DNA of 64,000 nt from Henricia sp. BOLD:AAB3569 (Eukaryota; Echinodermata; Asteroidea; Spinulosida; Echinasteridae), in contig JBBELK010000366.1 of the NCBI GenBank assembly GCA_037783545.1, forward strand, positions 496,001 through 560,000. The letters are read 5' to 3'. Each line of letters starts with the position of its first letter. Position 1 is the stretch's first letter. Position numbers and translations under genes: made by a program. The notes under the pieces were generated by a model. That model had not been told where the DNA came from and made no database searches. It was given only the letters and a program-made list of their open reading frames with translations. Below are positions 55,617 to 64,000 of the stretch, one piece after another.

Positions 55617-55842
55617 GGCATTGAGGTTGAAAGGCTCTCCCCCATCTCGATTGAGTTGAGGTCCCGACTTTGGCCTGGCCACTCTACGCCTGCAGCATTA
55701 TCCCGGAACCATTTCGTGACTGACTTGGCAGTGTGTTTTGGATCGTTGTCCTGCTGATAGGCCTATGTCAAAATGCTCCCCGAGTTTCTCTGCGGACTGC
55801 TTGATGTTTTTCTCCAGGATCTTGATGTACTCAGTCACACAC
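55617..55842 (-). pseudogene. Tc1-like transposase fragment, frameshifted
   Basis: Minus strand gives EYIKILEKNIKQSAEKLGEHF, then a frame change, then QQDNDPKHTAKSVTKWF and VEWPGQSRDLNSIE. The D of QQDNDPKHT is the second catalytic Asp, and WP.QS.DLN.IE carries the last acidic residue of DD34E Tc1 transposases. N-terminal half absent. Serine-arginine change in SPDLN and the frame break show decay. Confidence 0.85.
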
Positions 55843-56259
55843 TTTGGCGGGCTTTAATGTTAAATATCTTCATTACGAGTTAATTGAAAAAATCATTACA
55901 AGTTCTGCTAGACAGTTGTCCTTATATGCGTTAGCCGGCATAGTTATGAATAATAGTTTTCGAAGTTCCACGTATATTATTAATCTTGATCACATGAATC
56001 CAAAATTTATTCATCTTAAGACTTTCAAAAATAAATAAACTTGGCATTCTCAGAACCTTGAAAGAACCTCTCTCCTCCCATCAAACATTCTGCTAATGGA
56101 GCCCAGTACGATCTAAGATAACCTTGACCTTATTCACACGACCCTGACTTGTCTTTAGATATTCACTTGGCATTTTCAAACTCCGAGAAAAAAATCACCA
56201 AAATTACCCAAATTGTGCCAGTGAAGCCCAAAAAATGCAATACACAATTTCCATCGACC

Positions 56260-57490
56260 TCAGCCAGGTAAGTCCGATGTCTAAATTGACCTTGATCACT
56301 GACCTTAGTCACATGACCCTGACATATAAACATCCTGGAATCTAGACTTCATAAATAAACTCTACATCACCATACTGTACACCTTGCAAAAAACGTTCTT
56401 AACATCTAAATGGATCAACCGAGGTATACAATTTCCATCACTCCGATCCATGGGGAGCCAGCGGTCCTTGACCTAGCTGGCCCTACCCTGGCCCTAGTTA
56501 AATGAACGTAGCATCCTGTAAATCGTAGTACAGACAACATGATTGTTGAAATTGACCAAACAGGGACCGACAAAGTACATTTTTTTATGATTAGTGACCC
56601 CCTGTAACCTTTACATTAACCTTTGACCTTGAAGATGTCCTTAAAAATATTGGAGACTTTAATAAATAAAATCAGCATCCTGTAAATCCTACAACGGACA
56701 CCACGATTCTTAAAATTGACCAACGAGGGGCCGTCAAAGTGCAATTTTAAGATTTTTTACCCTAGTTGTGACCTTTAAATTGACCTTTAAATTGACTTTT
56801 GACCTTGAAGATGACCATATAAATCTTAAAGACTTTAATAAATGAACTCAGCATCCTGTAAATGATTGCCATTCAAGATAGACACCACGATTGTTGAAAT
56901 TGACTAGGGAAAGGGCCGTCAGAGTGCAATTTTGTGATTGTTGACCCACTGTGACCTTTAAATTGACTTTTGACCTTGAATATGACCTTAACATCTTGGA
57001 GACTATAATAAATGAACTCGGCATCCTGTAAATCCTAGAATGGGCGCCACGATTGGTGAAATTGACCAACGAGGGGCCGCCAAAGTACAATTTTAAGATT
57101 TTTGACCCTAGTTATGGCCTTTAAATTGACCTTTAAATTGACTTTTGACCTTGAAGATGACCATAAAAATATTAAATACTTTAATAAATGAACTCAGCAT
57201 CCTGTAAATCATAGAATAGACACCACGATTGTTAAAATTGACCAGGGAAAGGGCCGTCAGAGTGCAATTTTGTGATTGTTGACCCTCTGTGACCTTTAAA
57301 TTGACTTTGGACCTTGAAGATGACCTTAACAATCTTGGAGACTATAAAAATGAACTTAGCATCCTGTAAATCCTCGAATGGGTGCCACGATTGTTAAAAT
57401 TGACCAACGAGGGGCCGCCAAAGTGCAATTTTATGGTTTTGACCCTTTATGACCTTTAAATTGACCTTTGACCTTGAAGATGAACTCTTA
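56260..57490. repeat. Minisatellite array rich in TGACCT half-sites
   Basis: Degenerate tandem units with alternating spacing of about 160-180 bases. Shared words: actttaataaatgaactcagcatcctgtaaat, caccacgattgtt, aaattgacca, gggccgtcaaagtgcaatttt, tgacctttaaattgac, gaccttgaagatgacc. About six copies, each with two to four TGACCT or close variants. No ORF. Lies beyond the 3' end of the P2X7-ballast gene. Confidence 0.85.
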
Positions 57491-57784
57491 AAAATTGGCA
57501 ACAACCGGATTTGAATTCCTTGATATGAAATTAACTTATCCTCAAATTTGCCAAGATTGTACCCGAAAATGCATATGGGGCCCCTAAGTGCTGTAGACTA
57601 TACATGCATTTCTATTTTTTCTGAAATATGATTTTTGTTCCCAAAGTGAACAATGACATAACTTGTAATTGTTCGGCTGTCTATTAGGTTCTTTTAAAAA
57701 CTGATGTCAACCGTTTGTTCTGGATTCACTTTTTTTTATTTTCATAGGATACAGGGTTGCTCATTCTTGTGACAAATGCAACAA

Positions 57785-58008
57785 TTGAGCTCGTGCCAAT
57801 GACGTCATTTTGGGAGTAAAACAATGCCGCGTCGTTGTGGAAGCAATGTGCGTGCGCGTTGTGTGTGTCCATAGCGCGCGTAACGCGCTATGCTGAGGCT
57901 CCCATTGGTGAACTAAACCGCGTTGCGCACGCACATTGCTTCCACAATGACTCAGCATTATTTGACTCCCAAAATGGCATATTCGCACGTGTTCGAAAGG
58001 GGTCAATA
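57785..58008. mobile_element. Palindromic MITE family P, copy 2
   Basis: Very close to 43697-43943, including the cgcgcgtaacgcgctatg centre, but the right arm lacks the acaca stretch. Its right end is 74 bases from the P2X7-ballast stop codon. Confidence 0.85.
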
Positions 58009-58081
58009 GTGCTCAACTTTAACAGACTTGTAACATTACATCACTCAACAATTTTAAATCAAAGTCGGCTTTCTTCAGTTC

Positions 58082-58256
58082 TCAGGCATCAGTGTCTAAA
58101 GGGCGAAGAATTGTTCCTTTGTAGTGATTGCGCATGTCTGGATATTCTTCGATGATTCTGGCATGAGCACATGCTGGCAACTGCACCCTGATGTCTTTCC
58201 CCAACCATCCCCAGCACCATCTGACCAGTTTTCTGTAGGCCACGTACCGGTACTTC
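58082..58256 (-). CDS. P2X7-ballast gene exon 3 with stop
   Basis: Acceptor after ccctttacag. Encodes KYRYVAYRKLVRW, GWLGKD, LPACA and ends DTDA, stop TGA at 58082-58084. The terminal YKGTILRPL is consistent with the end of the family. Confidence 0.85.
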
Positions 58257-61200
58257 CTGTAAAGGGATTAAAAAATTGACAATACGAGTCATGTCACCTA
58301 TCAGCAAATTGTTAGATTCAATGGGGAAAGATTACCATACATTGAGGATTTGTCTTTTTATAGCTGTGAACCATGAGAAATTTCCGGTTTTGATAAAAAC
58401 ACAAATAGAAAAAAATGTATAGTTTACTGAGAAAAAAAAATTAAATTCTTTTAAATTGTCCAATAGGTTGTGTGCATGGGGTCTCAGGCAGTGATCTCTC
58501 CCTTTAACTAAAAAAGGGAATCCTGATCTGATAAACGTTTGTCATCGAGTTGGGTCACACCATCAAATATAATGAAATGCATTTGTTTTGTCCACCTGTC
58601 CGAAACAAGCTGACATAAAAATTAAACAATCTGGAGGGCAAAACCCCCTCCTAAAAAACCAATTCCTGGATCTGCCCCTGATGGTGCAATATTGACATGA
58701 TTTGGACTTGTCCATATTGCGCCCTCAATATAGTCGGCCGTGCTACGCTACTGTGCTATACAAGATCCAATATCATCCATAATCTGAACTACTGGAACAG
58801 CGGTTTTTCTCAAATCCGTGCCATTTTATATCGATCATTTAAGCTAGTGCTAAAACATTTGGAATGATTTCTATATCCAGGCACCACCATTGGCCCTGTG
58901 TTTACAAACCTATGAAGCACATTAGGAAAATTAAAGATTTTGTCAAGTAAATTAATTTGGCTTTTATTTTTTGCAGACACCAAAATATACCTTGGAGATG
59001 GTAATCAACATAAATGTTCACTGTCTTCTGCATGTTCATTTTGATTGCCGATAATGCTTGTGTGCAAAACATGATCGAGACAGGCTGAAAATTTTCCTTA
59101 TGAAATCTTAAACTTCCACATACCGATGCTAGATGAGTCATTTAAAGGAGCGTGACCAGAGTTTCTGGAAAATAGTTTTCGATGTAACTTACCAATATTA
59201 TCAAGTAACTCCCATACACACCTCCCATGTCCCCAAAACCCGAAAACATTCACAAATTCCAGTAAAAAATTGAACAAAACTATCGAGTATGCTTTCAGCG
59301 GATAAACGTTGATACTGGAAAATTAGTTTACAAATAATCGGTGGATTTTCAACGATATCCTCGGAAATATGCGGCCTAGAAGCACGGGAGTTTCAGTTTC
59401 GTAATCAGAAAAATATAACGGATGTTATGATATAAAAATCTCATGACCCATAAGGTAAGTCCCGGGGAGTTATTGGTAAAAAAAAGTGATCTGGTCACAC
59501 TCCTTTAAAGCAAAAAATCTGATCAACTTCTCAACTCTTACCCAATTTTACCTACTCATTGGTGCGTGCTTGGAAATTCTTAGCTGCCTGCCTCCATCTT
59601 TCAGTATACTCCAACCATCCGATATAGAGAGATACAGGATTAAGTACTGCAGGCTCAAAGGGGTGTGTTGTTGTGATGCACGCAGATCCAAAACGGTCAG
59701 CCTCTACACATACTTCGGGAATTTCCCTGCAGCAAACAAGGTCTCCATTGTCGAAGCTGTCCATTTTCTTGCAGTGGCCGCAGTTGCACCTGGATTTAGA
59801 TCAAGAAATACAAAAGGAAATCAAATTGTCACGGGCAGTGAAGAATGAAGATGTCTTGCTTTGATCTGCAAACCATGTAAACATGCTGGTTTTGGTGATA
59901 ATAATAACCAGCCTTGAGGTATAGTAATATTGTGGAGAGGAAAATGGGGCAAGTTCTGCCCTGTAAATTTTCCCACAATACATTTCAGCTTTGTGCAAAT
60001 TCAACCGAGTGGTAGATTTGCCAATAGGAAGAGCTATGGTTGTTACTGGGCATGCCATGGCGGCCGGGCATTGTAATCTTCCAAGCGTGTTCCGATTTTT
60101 CCAGAAAATGGATTTCTTTTTCACCTAACAGTAACAATCATATCAAATACCTCCCTAAAATACTATCCATGGGAAGAAAACTGAAAAATTGCAATCTCCA
60201 ATTTAGATATGGAAGTGAAAAAGATTAGTGGAACATGCACTGCTTTATGGAACGTAATTTTAGTTTACAAACCGGTGCTTTTTTTTAGAATGCGACTATG
60301 TGGTAACTATCAAAATCTTAAAACCCATGGGAAAAATGTGGGGGTCAAAAATGTGATCTGGTATCTGGTCACGCTCCTTTAATCACTAGGATCTGCATCT
60401 GTTCAACAGTACAATTACCTAGGCCCATATGCGGTATTTGCTCATGTTTTCACCACAGACATGACGGAAGTTGAAAAGAACGAAGTGTGTGCAACAAATT
60501 ATGAGACGGGCTGAAAATTTGTTTCCTCACAAAATCTCACTCAAATTATTTTATTTTATTTTTTCAGCCAACAAATCTGCACTTAGTCTAGGCTAGGCCC
60601 TACCGATATACTTGACAGTCATTAAAAAAACAAATCTGACCAACTCTTAGTTTTACCGTTTATAGGCCGTAAAGGCCCTGTCACAAGAAACCGAATCGCA
60701 AGAACGTTCGTAAACCTTATTGAAAAATTAATATTTTTCTAGTACGGTGGAGAACGGACATAAAATGCAATTCATCAACTTTCTCATACCGCCCCAGTAC
60801 CGTCCTGTTTCCGTACCAGTACCGTATACAGCATAAAATGGTCAATTTGATCCAGAATCTAGCAATTTTGTCCGAGCCGAGACAGTACTGTTGACGAATT
60901 CACCGTTGCTAAACCTAACCATTACCGTTCTAAGACCGTTCTAAGACCGAACACACGAATCAATACCGTTCTATAAACTGTTGCGCACCGCACATAACTT
61001 ACCAAAACCTTACCAACACCTTACCAATACCGAACGCATACCGACCGGCAACCGTCGGAAACGGGTGGCTAGCGAGTGTATAAATAAGCGTCTCCGTTCA
61101 AATTATACTACATGTGTGTCATGCACGGATTGTTCGGAAAACGGTCGTGATTAGTGCGTGGTATGCGGTAGATACACGGTAGTAATAAGTTTACGACGAT

Positions 61201-62091
61201 GTAAGGAACAGAGCGAACGGGGTAAGGTGAGGTGAAGTGCGGTATCGGCTCTGTATCAGAACGCTATCCAATCGTTCGTGATCCGGTACTGGTACGCTGA
61301 TATCAAACCTTGCCGTATCAGTAACGGCGTATAAACGGCAAAACAGATCCAATACCGAGCTGATAGCGTGCAAGTAACGACCCGTTAACGTGCTCCAGTT
61401 CGGTGGCAATTTTTGAACATGTTTAAAACCTTTTTACAGCAATTCCGTGCTGTCCTTATAACCCCGAGACAGCCAGTGTCAATAACTTATCAGTAACGAT
61501 AGAGAAACGACCACTTACCGATCACTCCTTATCAATACCGATTCCACATAAATCAGTACGGTACATGAACGGTAATGCAATTCGGTTTCTTGTGACAGGG
61601 CCTTTAACGTACTGCTCCATTGAACACGCTCCGCACCGGTCCGAGCGGGCCTGGCTACAGGCTAGGCCTAGACTAAATCACGCTTGCGCTCGCCCTGGGC
61701 GCTTGTTGCGGGTAATACCGCTGAACATGGATCGAGCGCGAGTGACAGAATTGCCCCGGGTCCGGGAGACCGGAGGTTTACGTTCATGGTAAAACAAAAA
61801 CCCAACTAACCAGCTGTCAACCGAGGATTGCAGTCGGTCCGGTCGGTCCTCTTCACGAACACCACTTCTGCCATGTCCGCCAACGGTAGCCTCGTCGCGA
61901 TCGCGGGCAAGAGGCTCGTATAAACCAAAAGCGACCTCGCCGTCGAGCTCAGCAGTAGCCGCGCTGTTAACGCCAGTATCATCGTCTTCTTCGCCGGGAA
62001 AAACACCTCTAATTTCTTCTGAGCTGTCTGAGGAGGATTCATATTCTAGTTCGACATCTAACTCTTCCTCTTCTGGAGTTTTATGACTCAT
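58082..62091 (-). CDS. P2X7-type ballast (P2RX7_C-like) domain protein, three exons, within the TTAA element
   Basis: Complete minus-strand gene: exons 61811-62091, 59556-59789, 58082-58256; 690 bases, 229 aa plus stop, GT-AG introns with consistent phases. Residues 1-45 are acidic (EEEELDVELEYESSSDSSEE). Residues 94-200 match the cytosolic cysteine-rich domain of vertebrate P2X7: WCNCGHCKKM at 94-103, CCREIPEV at 113-120, CIT at 131-133, PFEPAVLN, then YRYVAYRKLVRW at 174-185, GWLGKD.RV.LPAC at 188-201. In P2X7 these cysteines bind zinc; stand-alone domain proteins are common in invertebrates. There is no channel domain. It starts about 320 bases inside the right TIR, facing inward, as a transposon gene would. 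Exon 2 could alternatively end one codon later at an in-frame TAG if the GTAAAA donor is used. Confidence 0.8.
58257..59141. other. Intron 2 of the P2X7-ballast gene, part
   Basis: AT-rich intron sequence with no gene. Its 5' part (59146-59504, see next) is a MITE. Confidence 0.4.
59146..59504. mobile_element. TTAA-flanked MITE, AGGAG.GTGACCAGA ends
   Basis: TTAA at 59142-59145 and 59505-59508; TIR AGGAGCGTGACCAGA / TCTGGTCACACTCCT. 359 bases, in intron 2, 51 bases from the exon 2 donor. Confidence 0.8.
59556..59789 (-). CDS. P2X7-ballast gene exon 2
   Basis: Acceptor after taaatccag; donor GTAGGT (59550-59555). Encodes CNCGHCKKM to QARTN with the CC and CIT motifs. An alternative donor three bases further would add a stop codon (TAG), giving a truncated 172 aa protein. 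Confidence 0.85.
60230..60378. mobile_element. Right-end fragment of the same MITE family
   Basis: Ends ctggtcacgctcctTTAA (TTAA 60379-60382); left part degenerate. In intron 1 of the P2X7-ballast gene. Confidence 0.6.
60672..61604. mobile_element. Word-repeat TIR element in P2X7-ballast intron 1
   Basis: TA flanks (60670-60671, 61605-61606). TIR AAGGCCCTGTCACAAGAAAC... identical for about 25 bases at both ends. The 933 base interior is built from degenerate copies of accgt, cggt, taccg and ccgttc words on both strands. No ORF of note. Confidence 0.75.
61811..62091 (-). CDS. P2X7-ballast gene exon 1
   Basis: Start codon at 62089-62091. Encodes the acidic N-terminus and FGLYEPLARDRDE, RPDRLQSSVDS; last two bases TG complete Trp94 with exon 2. 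Donor GTTAGT. GTGACC/CACGTG and TACGTCAT words lie 70-130 bases upstream. Confidence 0.75.
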
Positions 62092-63105
62092 TTCTCAGTG
62101 ATAATTTGCGCAATGAAAACATTAACAACAAACGGCTGAAGTGTAATGGCCGCTGTACGTATTTATGTCGTTGCTATCGCACCGAGCAGGGTCACGTGAT
62201 TTATGTCCCTTCGCCTACGTCATCAAAAAGGCGCCCAATTTTGTCGATTTGAATCTGATGTGAGCGGCGGGACCTGGGGAGTCCAACCGCACAGCAGTTT
62301 TTCATCTTTTACTAAAAAACCACTAAATTTCAGGTGGAAGTGATACTTTTTTACGTTTCCAGAGTTCATAAGCTTTCGATTGATGTATAATTATGTCTTA
62401 ATCAGCATCTCCTTTAAGTGTGCGCGCGGCTCGCATACGCCTGTCTGAAACAAAATTTTAATCGGAACGATCGTGCGCCTGTATGAAACGGGTGTTACTT
62501 TCCCCCAAGTTAATGGCTGAGGTACTAGTATACCCGAATGCTCTACCTACACACGCAAAAAGCAGTGGGGGACGTAGCAGGAAAGAACTAGGAAGTTGAT
62601 CGTGGCTTCAGACCTTGTGTGCAAAATAGATGAGGCATGCTGAAAAATAAAATCCGGTGTTTCCTCACAAAATCTTAAACTTTCCCACTCCAAATTTAGA
62701 GTTTTTCCATCAAATCTGCACATTCTAATGCTAGATAAGTCATTAAAAAAAATTCTGATCAACTCCCCAAATCTTGTACACTACCCGGGCGACGATTTTG
62801 AATGTTGTTTGGCCCATGGAGAAAGAAAAGTGTTTGGCCTAACTAAAGTTTCAATCTTTTAAAGTAAAATATAAAATATAAACAATGATCCGACAGTCAG
62901 GATGATTGTAGTTAGCAACCACATCTTTCTGCACCCCTATCGCTGAAAGCATTAATCTTAAAATAAAATTAAAGCTGAAAATACGCATGTCGTCAATACA
63001 TTAGCACGTACTTTTTGCCCACTAACAAAATGGCGTCCACGCACCCTTGAGGGCACGGGGTCACGTGATAAGTGCTCACTATAGTTCCTATATATAGCTC
63101 TGTGG

Positions 63106-63295
63106 TTTACACCTAAAAACTTGGAAAACCGTCTCTGTTAGATGGTGTTTTTTGAAGAATGTTTTTTAGATATGCCCGGTAGTTGCGTAGTTGTATGACT
63201 TGTTTTACCAGACGCTATGAAAAAAAAGAGCAGAAATATTTTCTTTATTATTTCGAAGAATGAGAAAAATGAGTCGCGCGAATGTGTACTTAATA
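63106..63295. mobile_element. Repeat R copy 2, right part
   Basis: After the second TTTACACC, aaaacttggaaaaccgtctctgttagatggtgttt parallels 29797-29890. It is cut at 63295 by the next element. Confidence 0.75.
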
Positions 63296-63825
63296 CCCCA
63301 GTCACAATTAGCTTGCGATGGGTTTGCGAGTAGTTTGCGACGGATTTCCGGGCATTTTCGGCCGGGGCCCCACGGGACTCCTTGCGGCTGCCGGGTCATT
63401 TTTGGGCATCGGGCGGGCATCGAGTTACTTTTAACTTGGACTTAAAACCTGGTGCGGCGTTTCCCATCGCAAACTGATCGCCAATAAATCAGTCGATGCC
63501 TGGCCGATGTCCGGCAGGGCATCGCACACATCGGGCGGGCGCCGGGCCAAATTTTGGACAACCCAGACAATCCATATAATATCAGCCAGGCGCCGCTCAG
63601 TCGCCGGCCGGGCCCCGCCGAGGCAGGACATCAGACGAGTGCCTGCCGGACACCGGCCGATAAACGGGCCAATAATTCGACCTCATTCCGTCATGGCAGC
63701 GTGCGGGGCACTTTTAATTGTGACTGAGACCGCCCTATCGCGCGATCTTTCGCCGACCTCTACACGCCGTCCGATGCCTATAAATCGCACACGCCGCCCT
63801 GCCTCCGCTTTAATTGTGACTTAGG
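63296..63825. mobile_element. Word-repeat TIR element
   Basis: TA flanks (63294-63295, 63826-63827). Ends CCCCAGTCACAATTA and, inverted, CCTAAGTCACAATTA. The 530 base interior is GC-rich and made of gcgatg, gccgggc, catcggg and their complements. Inserted in repeat R copy 2. Confidence 0.75.
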
Positions 63826-63827
63826 TA

Positions 63828-64000
63828 TAAGCCCCTCTCACATATCCACTCTGGGGCCCGTACGGCGAGTAAAAACATACATTTTGGCAAATTTCGTACG
63901 TTTTCCACGGGCACCTGGAAATTTTTCACCAGCCGTACGGGCGCCGCGGTGCTGAGCTGGCTGCTCCTAATTCCCCCGGCGTTTTCACCTGACCGTTAGA
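63828..64000. repeat. Possible next word-repeat element, cut by the window end
   Basis: Starts about ctctcacatatcc and carries repeated cgtacgg / ggcgcc words. Its right end is beyond the window. Confidence 0.3.

Larger units (their letters stand above)
39225..62413. mobile_element. 23.2 kb TTAA-flanked transposon with 58 bp perfect TIR
   Basis: TTAA at 39221-39224 and 62414-62417. The first 58 bases inward from each end are identical as inverted repeats (AGGAGATGCTGATTAAGAC at the tip). Weaker matches continue to about 230 bases (gtgacgtaggcg.agggaca, tcacgtga). TTAA targets are used by piggyBac and Kolobok. It holds a transposase-like gene 3' end (44083-45109, plus) and a P2X7-ballast-domain gene (58082-62091, minus) that starts about 320 bases inside the right end. 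Later insertions (DIRS-like remnant, 3.6 kb TIR transposon, LINE, MITEs, Tc1 fragment) account for more than half of the length. An alternative is two separate copies of a small element, but perfect TIRs plus matching TTAA favour one element. Confidence 0.7.
38623..63105. mobile_element. Outer TIR element, interrupted by the 23 kb element
   Basis: Ends match as an inverted repeat: left CCATGGAGCTATATATAAG, right (inverted) CCACAGAGCTATATATAGG, continuing through cacttatcacgtgaccccgtg and, more loosely, cgccattttgttagtgg. TTTACA (or TTTACACC, depending on how the CC is assigned) flanks both sides at 38617 and 63106, inside repeat R copy 2. Without the 23 kb insertion it would be about 1.3 kb and has no coding capacity, so a MITE. 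Superfamily unassigned; the 6-8 base target repeat leaves hAT, P and others open. Confidence 0.75.

Noticed and set aside
61678..61810. Continuation of the P2X7-ballast exon 1 frame to codon 137
   Set aside because: The donor at 61805-61810 gives an exact phase match to the WCNCG exon; the read-through part has no family similarity.
39225..62413. Polinton/Maverick element
   Set aside because: Size would fit, but the target is TTAA and I see no protein-primed polymerase, retroviral-type integrase, ATPase or capsid genes.

Overview
This is animal nuclear DNA: spliced genes with GT-AG introns, AT-rich introns, and a very high density of transposable elements. The recurrent taggcct and acatgtacatgt words, several tRNA-derived repeats and a CR1-group LINE with a 2A-like motif point to a marine invertebrate deuterostome, most likely an echinoderm. 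The species is an inference, not a demonstrated fact.

Layout. 1-2.3 kb holds a T-rich repeat and a frameshifted Penelope-like reverse transcriptase fragment. 3.2-8.1 kb (minus) is a complete four-exon ARF-family GTPase gene (194 aa). 8.4-19.5 kb is a near-perfect 5.5 kb tandem duplication; both copies carry a MULE-like foldback element and coding exon 1 of Rab4. 18.3-32.3 kb (plus) is a complete seven-exon Rab4 gene (210 aa, C-terminal CSC). The two GTPase genes are divergent, and the duplication copies the interval between them. Rab4 introns are full of MITEs and a pogo-like element.

32.3-38.3 kb is gene-free repeat sequence, including foldbacks and a G-rich minisatellite. 38.35 kb to beyond 63.1 kb is a stack of nested insertions. 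A repeat copy R2 was broken by a small TIR element (38623-63105, 6-8 bp target repeat). That element was broken by a 23.2 kb element with TTAA at both ends and a perfect 58 bp TIR (39225-62413). The large element carries two spliced genes facing each other. One is the last two exons of a probable transposase (plus). The other is a complete three-exon gene for a 229 aa protein with the P2X7-type cytosolic (ballast) cysteine domain (minus). It was later filled by a DIRS-like remnant, MITEs, a 3.6 kb transposon of unclear superfamily, a full-length LINE with an intact 1238-codon ORF, a Tc1 fragment, a tRNA-like SINE and a minisatellite.

Two genes look like conserved host genes, both membrane-traffic GTPases (ARF-like and Rab4). 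Nearly everything else is mobile or derived from mobile DNA. The most notable items are the TTAA-flanked element with its P2X7-ballast gene, the duplication of Rab4 exon 1 with its upstream region, the 2A-like LINE ORF, and a set of TA-flanked elements whose interiors are made of degenerate copies of short words.
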